From a bacterium (GTDB taxonomy: Bacteria; Patescibacteriota; Minisyncoccia; Ryanbacterales; 2-02-FULL-48-12): 16,010 nucleotides of DNA. Below the pieces are notes generated by a model. That model had not been told where the DNA came from, ran no database searches, and saw only the letters and a program-made list of their open reading frames with translations. Below, piece after piece: positions 4,975 through 12,521 of this stretch. The DNA is taken from positions 1-16,010 of the forward strand of contig SBBS01000031.1 in the NCBI GenBank assembly GCA_005239605.1. The letters run 5' to 3'. Made by a program: the position numbers and the translations under genes. Numbering within the stretch: position 1 is the stretch's first letter; each line of letters begins with the position of its first letter.

Positions 4975-6729
4975 ATGCCTATGACTTCCGGCGAAATTCG
5001 TAAAAAGTTTCTGGAGTTTTTCAAGGCGCGGGGACATGCGGTGGTGGTTTCTTCGTCGCTTATTCCTGACGATCCATCTGTTCTTCTCACCACTGCCGGC
5101 ATGCAGCAATTCAAGCCGTATTATAGCAATCCGAGCGCCGCGGATGCGGATTTTGGATCCCGAAATACCGCGTCCGCGCAAAAATGTTTTCGCACTTCCG
5201 ACATTGACGAAGTGGGAGATGAATCACATCTCACGTTTTTTGAGATGCTGGGTAATTTTTCCTTCGGCGGATATTTCAAAAAAGAAGCAATTCGCTATGC
5301 GCATGAATTTCTTACCAAAGAAATGGGTATTAAGATTTCGTATGTAACTATTTTTGAGGGCAAAGAATCCATCGGCGTTCCCAAAGATGAGGAGTCGCGC
5401 AGTATTTGGCAATCGTTGGGCGTTGTGGATATACGCGAGGAAAGTATGGATGATGTGTTTTGGGGCCCGACGGGTTTGGGCGGGCCCTGCGGGCCGACTA
5501 CCGAAATATACTGCAAGAATGCCGCCGGACAGGATATTGAGGTATGGAACCTTGTATTTAATGAGTTTTTCTTTCCGGGCCCGCGCGATGACTTGCTGCG
5601 AGGTAATGCCAAATTGGCCGAACTTTCGCAAAAAGGCATTGATACCGGCATGGGGCTGGAGCGACTCGCGATGATTTCGCAGAACAAAAAAAATATCTTT
5701 GAGACGGATTTGTTTGCGCCTTTGATACAAACAATTGTAATCCCTAGAGCTGATAAAAATACGGAGCGAGCAAAACGCATCATTGCGGATCATATACGAG
5801 CCAGCGCCTTTCTTATATCAGATGGAGTGAGGCCTTCTAACAAGGGGGTTGGTTATATTTTGCGTCGCCTTATGCGTAGAGTACTGGTTTATGGCGCAGG
5901 TGATACGTCTTTGCTGCATCGCATCGGAGAACAATATGGAGATTTTTATCCTGAACTCCGAAATAATAAAGAAAATATCACAAATGTGGCGGTTGAAGAA
6001 TATACTAAATTCAGCCGCGCGATGAAACGCGGTTTGGACGAGTTGGAAAAATCAGACCGCATTGATGCCAAAAAAGCATTCCAACTCTATGAGAGTTACG
6101 GGCTTCCTTATGAGGTGATAAAAGATTTTCGGCAATCTATTGATGTAACGAGAGAACAATTTGATAAGGAATTTATAAAACATCAAGAAATTTCCCGCGC
6201 AGGCGCTGAGAAAAAATTCGGCGGGCATGGGCTTATTCTTGATACAGGCGAGCTCAAAGCCGGCACGGAGGAGGAGGTTAAAATTGTAACACGCCTGCAT
6301 ACCGCGACCCATCTTTTACAGGCCGCGCTCCGAAAAGTGTTGGGCGAGGAAGTGCATCAAATGGGCTCGGATATTACGTCCGAGCGCACGCGGTTTGATT
6401 TTTCCTTTCCGCGAAAAGTAACTCCTGCCGAGCTCAAGGAAGTGGAAGGAATAGTAAATGACGTTCTTAAAAAGGATTACACGGTGGATCGACAAGTCAT
6501 GTCCTATGAGGAAGCCGCAAAACTTGGCGCGCTTCATTTTTTTAAGGAGAAATATCCGAAAGAAGTAAGCGTCTACACGGTGCGGAATAAAGCAACAGGC
6601 GAGGTGTTTTCCCGCGAGCTTTGCGGCGGTCCGCATGTTACGCATACGGATGAGATAGGGGAATTTAAGATACTCAAAGAAGAATCTTCTTCCGCAGGCG
6701 TGCGCCGTATTCGGGCAACAGTAGGATAG
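4975..6729 (+). CDS. alaS: Alanyl-tRNA synthetase, compact form lacking C-Ala
   Basis: Class II synthetase charging tRNA-Ala, about 584 aa against roughly 875 in E. coli. From the N-terminus: the MTSGEIRKKFLEFF start, LTTAGMQQFKPYY (motif 1 region), QKCFRTSDIDEVGDESHLTF and FEMLGNFSFGGYFK (motif 2 region), and GTGMGLERL-like DTGMGLERLAMI (motif 3). The tRNA-recognition helices follow, then KKFGGHGLILDTGE, which leads straight into the editing core with HTATHLL and CGGPHVTH (the HxxxH...CxxxH zinc/editing residues). The beta-barrel piece with the S-G-G-Q motif and everything after the SAD domain (DHHA1, C-Ala) are absent. Such short AlaRS forms are, to my knowledge, usual in Patescibacteria. 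An open frame begins at TTG 4954, overlapping mnmA, but ATG 4975 (or 4981) fits the family. No convincing promoter of its own is seen; it is probably transcribed with mnmA. Confidence 0.93.
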   Translation: MPMTSGEIRKKFLEFFKARGHAVVVSSSLIPDDPSVLLTTAGMQQFKPYYSNPSAADADFGSRNTASAQKCFRTSDIDEVGDESHLTFFEMLGNFSFGGYFKKEAIRYAHEFLTKEMGIKISYVTIFEGKESIGVPKDEESRSIWQSLGVVDIREESMDDVFWGPTGLGGPCGPTTEIYCKNAAGQDIEVWNLVFNEFFFPGPRDDLLRGNAKLAELSQKGIDTGMGLERLAMISQNKKNIFETDLFAPLIQTIVIPRADKNTERAKRIIADHIRASAFLISDGVRPSNKGVGYILRRLMRRVLVYGAGDTSLLHRIGEQYGDFYPELRNNKENITNVAVEEYTKFSRAMKRGLDELEKSDRIDAKKAFQLYESYGLPYEVIKDFRQSIDVTREQFDKEFIKHQEISRAGAEKKFGGHGLILDTGELKAGTEEEVKIVTRLHTATHLLQAALRKVLGEEVHQMGSDITSERTRFDFSFPRKVTPAELKEVEGIVNDVLKKDYTVDRQVMSYEEAAKLGALHFFKEKYPKEVSVYTVRNKATGEVFSRELCGGPHVTHTDEIGEFKILKEESSSAGVRRIRATVG

Positions 6730-6730
6730 T

Positions 6731-6759
6731 TTTACATATTACCGTTTGTATTTTATAAT
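6731..6759 (+). promoter_or_regulatory. Strong promoter of the FtsA/PilM-like gene (leaderless geometry)
   Basis: TTTACA (6731-6736), exactly 17 nt, then the consensus TATAAT (6754-6759). The ATG at 6766 starts 6 nt later, where transcription is expected to begin. No Shine-Dalgarno is present. Confidence 0.75.
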
Positions 6760-6765
6760 TATGGC

Positions 6766-7932
6766 ATGTTCTTCGGGAAAAAGAGTAGGATTATTCGTAG
6801 CGCTGCTTTTGATTGCGGCTCATCCGCCGTCCGCGCGGCTCTGTTTTCTTATCCTAGAAAGGATATTTTTACAAAACCGGATGTGTCAGAAATCATCCGT
6901 TTTCCATTTGCGTCTGCCGCATACATGGACGCGCGCCGGTTAAAACAGAAAACATGGGAGGGTATTCGGCAGATTATAAAAAAAATACCCTCTTCATTTC
7001 AGCCGCAAGAGATTATTCTTGGATTTTCATCTCCTTTTTATATCTCAAAGACAATTCGCGCAACAAACAAACGACAAAACCCTCAGCTTATTATTACGCA
7101 AGAAGAATCTCATGATCTTATGGCCAACGCGCGGCACACATTTGAAGACGATTCAAAAAAGCGCATCATAAACGGCGATATAATCACGTTTACCGCATTG
7201 CCGCTCAAAACCTATATAAATGGTTATCAAGTGGAAAATCTTGACGGCATGGCAGGGAAAGTTATAGAGGCATCCTTTTATTTTGAGGCAACGACTCGCG
7301 AGGTTTTTGACGGCGCAAAAGAGCTTTTTATGCATCAATATCCGAAAGCGGATTTTCGCGTTTCTTCCACTGCGCTCGCAAATTTTTGGGCGCTGCGCGA
7401 TTTGTTTGGCAATGATACCGGGTTCGTTATTATTGACATCGGAGGAGAAGTAACCGAGATAACACTTGCGATGGAGGGTGTGCTGGAACGAGTTGTATCT
7501 TTTCCTATGGGTCATATGGCCATCTTGCGTGAAACCGCGGCGCTCTTTGGCATTTCTATTACGGATGCCTCTTTTATTATAAGCCGATATGCCGAACACA
7601 CGCTGGAAATCGGGAAAGAGGCAAAAATAAAACCGCTTATTATGGAATTTCAGGACGCGTGGCGCAAAAAACTATTTACGGTCCTTACTGCTTTTACGGA
7701 ACAATACGATGTGCCGCCGCACATACTCTTTACCGGAGACGGCGTCTTTCCATTTCATAAAGATATATTTTCAGAAGAGGCGTTTGGCTCCATTTTTTAT
7801 GCAAAAAATAAATTGATGGAGTTTGCATCATCTGAAATTCTTGATCGTCAATTTAATAAACATTCGTTTCGGGGCACGCCCGATTTCGGCCTTGCGTCTT
7901 TAACTTTGCTCGGAGCAAGAACAATAGTATAA
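6766..7932 (+). CDS. Actin-fold ATPase of the FtsA/PilM type
   Basis: A 388-aa ASKHA-fold protein. The first phosphate loop is AFDCGSSAVRAAL (14-26), the second is FVIIDIGGEVTEITL (220-234), and the adenosine-binding strand is ILFTGDGV (320-327). The middle part (about 85-205) has the layout of an FtsA/PilM-style inserted subdomain. I see no clear C-terminal FtsA membrane-targeting helix, and the protein ends at ...LLGARTIV. It is followed 17 nt later by a bitopic membrane protein with a long cytoplasmic N-terminus, like the PilM-PilN pair of type IV pilus systems. It may therefore be a cytoplasmic partner that organises the next protein. The actin fold is fairly sure; PilM versus FtsA versus a separate lineage is open. 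The start ATG 6766 is preferred over the out-of-frame ATG 6761 because of frame and promoter spacing. Confidence 0.75.
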   Translation: MFFGKKSRIIRSAAFDCGSSAVRAALFSYPRKDIFTKPDVSEIIRFPFASAAYMDARRLKQKTWEGIRQIIKKIPSSFQPQEIILGFSSPFYISKTIRATNKRQNPQLIITQEESHDLMANARHTFEDDSKKRIINGDIITFTALPLKTYINGYQVENLDGMAGKVIEASFYFEATTREVFDGAKELFMHQYPKADFRVSSTALANFWALRDLFGNDTGFVIIDIGGEVTEITLAMEGVLERVVSFPMGHMAILRETAALFGISITDASFIISRYAEHTLEIGKEAKIKPLIMEFQDAWRKKLFTVLTAFTEQYDVPPHILFTGDGVFPFHKDIFSEEAFGSIFYAKNKLMEFASSEILDRQFNKHSFRGTPDFGLASLTLLGARTIV

Positions 7933-7933
7933 T
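7906..7933 (+). promoter_or_regulatory. Possible internal promoter before the bitopic membrane protein
   Basis: TTGCTC (7906-7911), 16 nt, consensus TATAAT (7928-7933) overlapping the end of the ATPase gene. The ATG at 7950 lies 16 nt downstream, giving a predicted leader of about 10 nt without a Shine-Dalgarno. The -35 box is poor. Confidence 0.4.
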
Positions 7934-7949
7934 AACTCCATTCATATCC

Positions 7950-9377
7950 ATGCCGGAAAAATCAGAAAAAAACTTCCGAAACATTCCTCTTCAAACCGAT
8001 CCTGCGTCAGGACATTTTATCGTAGCGGATATTTTGCCTCCTCGGAACAAAGACATTCGCACTGTTGCAAGCAAATCTCATCTTCCCAAAAAACAAAAAT
8101 CTGCGCATGAAATACCCGTACGCGGCACAAGCAAAAAAACATTGTCAAATGAATTCGGAGACACTCGCGCCGTGGATGCATGGTTTCGTAAAGAGTCGGC
8201 GGCGCGCAATACCCACCCCACGAATATGCCGGTTTCCACCAAAAAGAAACGGACTTTTTTTGTTTGGTTAAGTTTGTTTCTCATTCTTGCCGGCGGCGGA
8301 TACAGCATTTCCTACGCGCTAAGGCGATTGGAAGTGCGTATAACCTTGAAAACCCAATCCCATGATGTTGATCAAAAAATATCCATCGCGGTAGAGCCGA
8401 CTCACGCCGATGTTTTGGCAGGCGAACGCGTGGAGGTGTCGGAATCGGCATCAGGAACGTTTCAAGCATCGGGATCTGCAGATGTTAAATCAAAAGCAAA
8501 AGGAACTATTAGTATTTACAACGCTTTTAACACATCTTCGCAAAAACTTGTTGCCAATACGCGCTTTGAAACGTCGGACGGGAAAATATATCGCATACGA
8601 GAAACCGTGGTAATACCGGCGGCTGTTATGGAGAACGGAGTTCTTTCGCCGCGTTCTATTGATGCTGTTGTGTATGCCGATGCGCCCGGTCCCGCGTATA
8701 ACAAAGATGTAACCGATTTTACTATTCCCGGTTTTAAAGGCACACCCCGCTATACGGGATTTTATGCCAGATCCAAAACGCCGATGGAAGGAGGATACAT
8801 AGGTATGACAACTGTGGTTACGAGAGAAGATATTGATAAAGCGCGCGAATCATTGGAATCCCAAACGCGATCGCGCGTGTTGGAAGCGCTTACAAAATCT
8901 ATCCCGGAAGGATTCATTTTACTTGATGATGCCATTGAAATAACAACGGACAAGAGAGAATTCTCGCATTCAGCGGAAGAAGTCGCGAAAGAATTTTCCG
9001 CAACCGTAATACTGCGCGGCCGGGCGCTTATATTTAAGAAGAATGATTTTACTGAATTTCTTGCCAAAGAAGCAAATCTTGATTCGTCGCTAGTTTCGTT
9101 TCCCGGCATGGATGAAATTACTCTTGCGGTAGAACGGCGTAATGTGGATGCCGGCACGCTTATTCTCCATGTAAAAGGAACAGCATTCTTTGTTTGGAAT
9201 CTGGACGCGAATAAACTTGCGTCAGAACTTTCTCAAGCAAAAAATCCCGATACGTTCACAGGCATCTTTCAGCAATATCCAGCCATTGAACGCGCAGAAC
9301 CGCGTTTTATTCCGTCATGGATACATACAATACCCCGTGATCCCACTAACATACGGATAGTGGCCGGTATTACATGA
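7950..9377 (+). CDS. Bitopic membrane protein with baseplate-J-like external domain
   Basis: A 475-aa protein of unknown function. Residues 1-100 are charged, Lys-rich and probably disordered and cytoplasmic. One membrane helix follows at about 102-124 (FFVWLSLFLILAGGGYSISY) after a KKKR stop. The 350-residue exterior part begins with a beta-rich stretch, SGTFQASGSADVKSKAKGT to AVVYADAPGPAYN (168-250), whose pattern (GTISIYN, TRFETSDGKIYR, VVIPA, V-A-D-A-P-G) recalls baseplate J/gp47-type proteins. Similar predicted proteins are, as far as I recall, common in Parcubacteria. The pairing with a PilM/FtsA-like ATPase, and ILPPR at 28-32 (compare the N-L-L-P motif of PilN tails), suggest a PilN-like role in an envelope-spanning assembly, but this is inference. 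There is no Shine-Dalgarno before the ATG. Confidence 0.65.
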   Translation: MPEKSEKNFRNIPLQTDPASGHFIVADILPPRNKDIRTVASKSHLPKKQKSAHEIPVRGTSKKTLSNEFGDTRAVDAWFRKESAARNTHPTNMPVSTKKKRTFFVWLSLFLILAGGGYSISYALRRLEVRITLKTQSHDVDQKISIAVEPTHADVLAGERVEVSESASGTFQASGSADVKSKAKGTISIYNAFNTSSQKLVANTRFETSDGKIYRIRETVVIPAAVMENGVLSPRSIDAVVYADAPGPAYNKDVTDFTIPGFKGTPRYTGFYARSKTPMEGGYIGMTTVVTREDIDKARESLESQTRSRVLEALTKSIPEGFILLDDAIEITTDKREFSHSAEEVAKEFSATVILRGRALIFKKNDFTEFLAKEANLDSSLVSFPGMDEITLAVERRNVDAGTLILHVKGTAFFVWNLDANKLASELSQAKNPDTFTGIFQQYPAIERAEPRFIPSWIHTIPRDPTNIRIVAGIT

Positions 9378-9380
9378 GGG

Positions 9381-9409
9381 TTGACTTGTTTATTTATATC
9401 TATTATTAT
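9381..9409 (+). promoter_or_regulatory. Promoter of the infA/ribosomal-protein cluster
   Basis: TTGACT (9381-9386), 17 nt, TATTAT (9404-9409), right after the preceding stop codon. Transcription should start near 9416-9417, giving infA a leader of about 52 nt. This is the best promoter before the translation gene block and probably drives most of it. Confidence 0.7.
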
Positions 9410-9416
9410 GGAATCC

Positions 9417-9476
9417 ATGCTGCTTTCGCGCATAGGCGTGCATCCTAATCAGGATTTGGACCGGATTTATGCCTAA
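9417..9476 (+). CDS. Possible leaderless micro-ORF coupled to infA
   Basis: ATG at 9417 opens a 19-residue frame (MLLSRIGVHPNQDLDRIYA). It lies 7 nt after the -10 box at 9404-9409, the same geometry as the leaderless genes in this window. Its stop TAA (9474-9476) overlaps the infA start (ATG 9469-9471), so terminating ribosomes could re-initiate at infA, which lacks a well-placed Shine-Dalgarno. It may equally be a chance open frame in an untranslated leader. Confidence 0.3.
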   Translation: MLLSRIGVHPNQDLDRIYA

Positions 9477-9687
9477 AAAGTCTGATATTATAACAAAAGA
9501 AGGCACTGTCATTGAAACGCTTCCCAATGCCATGTTTCGAGTGCGCTTGAGCGATGACTCGGAAGTTCTTGCTCATTTAGGGGGAAAAATGCGGCTTCAT
9601 TATATCCGAGTTCTTTTGGGAGATCGCGTGTCGCTTGAGATAAGCGCGTATGACCAAACCAAAGGAAGGATAGTTAGAAGACTATAA
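9469..9687 (+). CDS. infA: Translation initiation factor IF-1
   Basis: A 72-aa S1/OB-fold protein of the standard family length that binds the 30S A site during initiation. Recognised by IITKEGTVIETLPNAMFRV, the AHLGGKMRLHYIRVLLGDRV core and the closing YDQTKGRIVRRL. It heads the ribosomal-protein cluster, as in many bacteria, and is followed by rpmJ after a 127-nt gap. No good Shine-Dalgarno precedes it; translational coupling to the upstream micro-ORF is possible. Confidence 0.96.
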   Translation: MPKKSDIITKEGTVIETLPNAMFRVRLSDDSEVLAHLGGKMRLHYIRVLLGDRVSLEISAYDQTKGRIVRRL

Positions 9688-9690
9688 TTT

Positions 9691-9802
9691 AAAGTGCAAA
9701 ATGTAAAGTGTAAAGTTAATATATCGCTTCGCGATGATTTGTATAATTTATAAGCAGGGCGAATACCAAAACTTTAAACTTCGAACTTTAAATTTTGCAC
9801 TC
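9691..9802 (+). repeat. Imperfect inverted repeat between infA and rpmJ
   Basis: AAAGTGCAAAATGTAAAGTG on the left is mirrored by AACTTTAAATTTTGCACT near 9784-9801; read on the other strand the right arm is AGTGCAAAATTTAAAGTT. Further partial AAAGTT copies lie inside, along with a small ATCGC-TTC-GCGAT hairpin (9723-9735) and a TATAAT at 9742-9747 that lacks a good -35. The DNA looks like a mobile or simple intergenic repeat in an otherwise tight operon. Any regulatory role is unproven. Confidence 0.6.
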
Positions 9803-9814
9803 TGATGTGAAGCG

Positions 9815-9928
9815 ATGAAAGTTCGCGCATCCGTAAAAAAAATTTGCAAGCAATGCAAGCATGTCCGCCGGAAAGGCCGGCTGTATGTTATATGCGTCAC
9901 AAAAAAACATAAACAAAGACAAGGGTAA
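9815..9928 (+). CDS. rpmJ: Ribosomal protein L36
   Basis: A 37-aa protein beginning MKVRASVKKICKQCKH and ending KKHKQRQG, of full family length. It carries the zinc-ribbon ligands C11, C14, C27 and a histidine near 32, so this is the zinc-binding form. It is part of the large subunit near the peptidyl-transferase region. It ends 8 nt before rpsM, the usual order. Confidence 0.97.
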   Translation: MKVRASVKKICKQCKHVRRKGRLYVICVTKKHKQRQG

Positions 9929-9936
9929 TTTTTTAT

Positions 9937-10323
9937 ATGGCTCGCATCGCAGGGGTAACAATTCCAGATAATAAAAGAATAGATGTTGCTTTGACGTACA
10001 TATATGGCATAGGCAGTATGCGCGCGCGACAAATCACGCAATCCGTAAAAATAGACGGAGCAAAACACGCAAAAGATCTTTCCAATGATGAATTGATCCG
10101 CATACGGAATATCATAGAAAAAAATTATAAAGTGGAAGGCGATTTGCGCCGAGAGATTGCCGCCAATATCAAACGATTAAAAGATGCCGGCACATACAGA
10201 GGCACGCGTCATCTGAAAGGATTACCCGTTCATGGACAGCGGACGCGGACAAATTCCCGCACGCGCAGGGGAAATGTGCGCCGCACTACAACAAGTGGAA
10301 AAAGAACCGTAGAGAAAAAATAA
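9937..10323 (+). CDS. rpsM: Ribosomal protein S13
   Basis: A 128-aa protein of the 30S head that contacts P-site tRNA and the 50S bridge. It begins MARIAGVTIPDNKRIDVALTYIYGIG and has the helix-two-turn-helix RREIAANIKRLKDAGTYRGTRH. The conserved tail GLPVHGQRTRTNSRTRRG is followed by a basic end. No strong Shine-Dalgarno is seen; it follows rpmJ closely and is probably read from the same transcript. Confidence 0.97.
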   Translation: MARIAGVTIPDNKRIDVALTYIYGIGSMRARQITQSVKIDGAKHAKDLSNDELIRIRNIIEKNYKVEGDLRREIAANIKRLKDAGTYRGTRHLKGLPVHGQRTRTNSRTRRGNVRRTTTSGKRTVEKK

Positions 10324-10377
10324 TTCACCCGCCAAAATTTTTAGATTATGATACATATTTATAAAAAGTTTACATGG

Positions 10378-10406
10378 TTGAAAAATTGTTTAAGAAGCAA
10401 TAATGT
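10378..10406 (+). promoter_or_regulatory. Likely internal promoter before rpsK
   Basis: In the AT-rich 111-nt gap after rpsM, TTGAAA (10378-10383), 17 nt and TAATGT (10401-10406) form a plausible promoter. The predicted leader is about 22 nt and includes the Shine-Dalgarno at 10425. It may add transcription for rpsK-rpsD-rpoA. Confidence 0.5.
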
Positions 10407-10424
10407 TAAGAAATTAAAAATTTA

Positions 10425-10430
10425 GGAGGG
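10425..10430 (+). promoter_or_regulatory. Strong Shine-Dalgarno of rpsK
   Basis: GGAGGG ends 4 nt before the ATG at 10435. It stands out because most genes here lack a recognisable ribosome-binding site. Confidence 0.8.
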
Positions 10431-10434
10431 TAAA

Positions 10435-10866
10435 ATGGGTAAAAAACGCATAATTAAAAAAAGTGAAACGGGATCAAGCGAATCTGGGACAGCCGCCTCC
10501 AAAAAAAAAGTCAAACGCCATGTTGCGCGCGGTTTTGTGTATATCAATTCAACATATAATAATACTATCATTACCTTGACCGACGAAACCGGCGCTGTGC
10601 TTGCTTCAGGAAGCGCGGGTTCGTTTGGATTTTCGGGCGCAAAGAAAGGAACGCCTTATGCGGCTTCCAAAGTGGCGGCGCAACTTGCCGAACGCGCGCA
10701 GGCAATCGGCATGCAGGAAATTAGCGTTTACGTGCGCGGCATTGGAGCAGGCCGTGAATCTGCCATACGATCCATTGCGGGGGGAGGCCTTGCGATATCA
10801 ATGATTAAAGATATAACACCGGTGCCGTTCAACGGTCCTAAACCGCCTAAAATGAGACGGGTATAA
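10435..10866 (+). CDS. rpsK: Ribosomal protein S11
   Basis: A 143-aa protein of the 30S platform. A Lys/Ser-rich tail (residues 1-30) precedes the conserved core GFVYINSTYNNTIITLTDETG, SAGSFGFSGAKKGTPYAA, and the C-terminal GIGAGRESAIRSIA, DITPVPFNGPKPPKMRRV. The length is slightly above the usual 125-130 because of the N-terminal tail. It begins after a strong Shine-Dalgarno and ends one base before the rpsD start codon. Confidence 0.97.
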   Translation: MGKKRIIKKSETGSSESGTAASKKKVKRHVARGFVYINSTYNNTIITLTDETGAVLASGSAGSFGFSGAKKGTPYAASKVAAQLAERAQAIGMQEISVYVRGIGAGRESAIRSIAGGGLAISMIKDITPVPFNGPKPPKMRRV

Positions 10867-10867
10867 C

Positions 10868-11488
10868 ATGGATTCCAAATGTAAAATTTGTCGCCGCATG
10901 GGAGAGAAACTCTTTTTAAAAGGAGATCGATGTTTTACACCCAAATGCGCCGTAGTGCGTAAACCCTATCCACCCGGCATACACGGCACGGCCAAGCGCC
11001 GCGGACTTTCAGAATATGGCATGCAGCTGAAAGAGAAACAAAAACTGCGGAATATGTATCATTTGCGTGAGAATCAGTTTCGCATGTACGTGCAAAATGC
11101 CATGAAGGCGCAGAGGACGGACGCAAGCATAAAGCTTCTTGAATCTTTGGCATTGCGGCTTGATAATGTTTTATTTGAAGCAGGATTTGCATCTTCGCGC
11201 AGTATCGCTCGCCAATTGGTAAGTCATGGTCATGCGCGCGTGAATGGCCGAAAGACAAATGTGCCATCATATGCCGTAGGGGTAGGAGATGTTGTTTCTC
11301 TCGCGGACGCAATATGGCAATTAGAAGTCATGAAGAATACGGAGGAATTACTCAAAAGACACAAAACTCCGTCTTGGATCACTGTTGATACAGATGCTAA
11401 AACCGCAACTATTATATCTATCCCCGATACAGCTAATCAAACGTCATTTAATATAAAATTAATAATAGAGTATTATGCACGGACATAA
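10868..11488 (+). CDS. rpsD: Ribosomal protein S4 (zinc-binding form)
   Basis: A 206-aa primary rRNA-binding protein of the 30S body. The N-terminus MDSKCKICRRMGEKLFLKGDRCFTPKC keeps the four cysteines (C5, C8, C22, C27) of the zinc-containing S4 form but lacks the few residues that usually precede them. The S4 RNA-binding domain spans about 95-160 (RLDNVLFEAGFASSRSIARQLVSHGHARVNG). The C-terminal end overlaps the rpoA start by 14 nt, so the two are probably translationally coupled. S4 represses this operon in other bacteria; no binding structure was identified here. Confidence 0.96.
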   Translation: MDSKCKICRRMGEKLFLKGDRCFTPKCAVVRKPYPPGIHGTAKRRGLSEYGMQLKEKQKLRNMYHLRENQFRMYVQNAMKAQRTDASIKLLESLALRLDNVLFEAGFASSRSIARQLVSHGHARVNGRKTNVPSYAVGVGDVVSLADAIWQLEVMKNTEELLKRHKTPSWITVDTDAKTATIISIPDTANQTSFNIKLIIEYYART

Positions 11489-12473
11489 TATTGTTTTGCC
11501 ATCAAGGCCTCGGATTATTTCTTCCTCTTCCATGGAAGGTGTATTTGAAATTGATGGTTTTTACCCGGGTTATGGCATAACGGTTGGAAGCGTATTGCGC
11601 CGTATTTTATTGTCATCGCTTCCCGGCGCGGCGATAACACAAGTAAAAATAGAAGGCGTGCAGCATGAGTTTTCTACCATTGCGGGCGTCCAAGAAGATA
11701 TAATCACCATAATATTAAATTTGAAGAAAATACGCTTTCGGATGCATGCGAACGAGCCGCAGCGGATCCAACTCTCGGTAAAAGGAGAGCAAGAAGTGAC
11801 GGGAAAAGACTTAGAAACATCTTCGGCGCTGGAAGTAGTAAATAAAAATGCGCACATCGCAACCTTGACGGAAAAACAAGCGAAATTAAACATGGAACTT
11901 GTTGTAGAAACGGGATTAGGATATGTCCCGCGCGAAATTGCGCATCGTGAAAAAGTGGAAATAGGCATGATGGCTATTGACGCTTTTTTTAGCCCGGTTC
12001 ACCATGTTCGTTATGAAGTAGAAAATATGCGCGTGGGCGAACACACAAACTACAATCGTCTCCGCATTGCCATAGGCACGGACGGAACCATAACGCCGGA
12101 AGAGGCATTTGAAATATCCGTAAAAATTGCCGTAGAACAGTTTTCTGCTTTGATGGGAGGATTTATTACAGAACAAGAGGCGGCCCGCGACCAAGAAATG
12201 GAACCCTATGCGCCAAGAGGGGAAATTGCTTATCAGGCGCAAGAGGAACAAGAACTTGAAGGCGAAAATGAAACTGATTTTACAAAAGTAAAGATAGAAG
12301 ATTTGCGTTTGCCATCGCGCACCATACACGTTCTGCATGAACACGGCATTAAAACCGTAGGCGGGCTTATGCGGCGCGACGCGGAAGCATTAAGCAAAAT
12401 ACCCGGCATTGGCGATAAAGCGATTTTGGAAATTAAACGAGCGCTGGGAAGCATGGGACTTACATTAAAATAA
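11475..12473 (+). CDS. rpoA: RNA polymerase alpha subunit
   Basis: A 332-aa subunit that dimerises to assemble RNA polymerase. The N-terminal domain (about 1-232) shows GYGITVGSVLRRILLSSLPGAA and EGVQHEFSTIAGVQED. An acidic linker (about 233-270) follows, and the C-terminal helix-hairpin-helix domain (about 275-332) reads DLRLPSRTIHVLHEHGIKTVGGL...IPGIGDKAILEIKRAL. In the DNA-contact helix R282 matches E. coli R265, but the usual Asn (N268) is H285, which may change UP-element contacts. It starts within rpsD, so it relies on coupled translation. Confidence 0.97.
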   Translation: MHGHNIVLPSRPRIISSSSMEGVFEIDGFYPGYGITVGSVLRRILLSSLPGAAITQVKIEGVQHEFSTIAGVQEDIITIILNLKKIRFRMHANEPQRIQLSVKGEQEVTGKDLETSSALEVVNKNAHIATLTEKQAKLNMELVVETGLGYVPREIAHREKVEIGMMAIDAFFSPVHHVRYEVENMRVGEHTNYNRLRIAIGTDGTITPEEAFEISVKIAVEQFSALMGGFITEQEAARDQEMEPYAPRGEIAYQAQEEQELEGENETDFTKVKIEDLRLPSRTIHVLHEHGIKTVGGLMRRDAEALSKIPGIGDKAILEIKRALGSMGLTLK

Positions 12474-12521
12474 TCATATAGCATGGAGCAAAAAACTATG
12501 ATGTTCCATGTTCCATAAACA

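Noticed and set aside
7950..9377. Phage origin of the bitopic protein because of baseplate-J resemblance
   Set aside because: It has a membrane helix and an adjacent actin-like ATPase, no other phage gene nearby, and composition like its neighbours; an envelope role fits better.
10935..11312. Long minus-strand frame in rpsD, and similar ones in alaS and dnaJ
   Set aside because: Shadows of well-conserved genes in GC-biased codons; no independent support.
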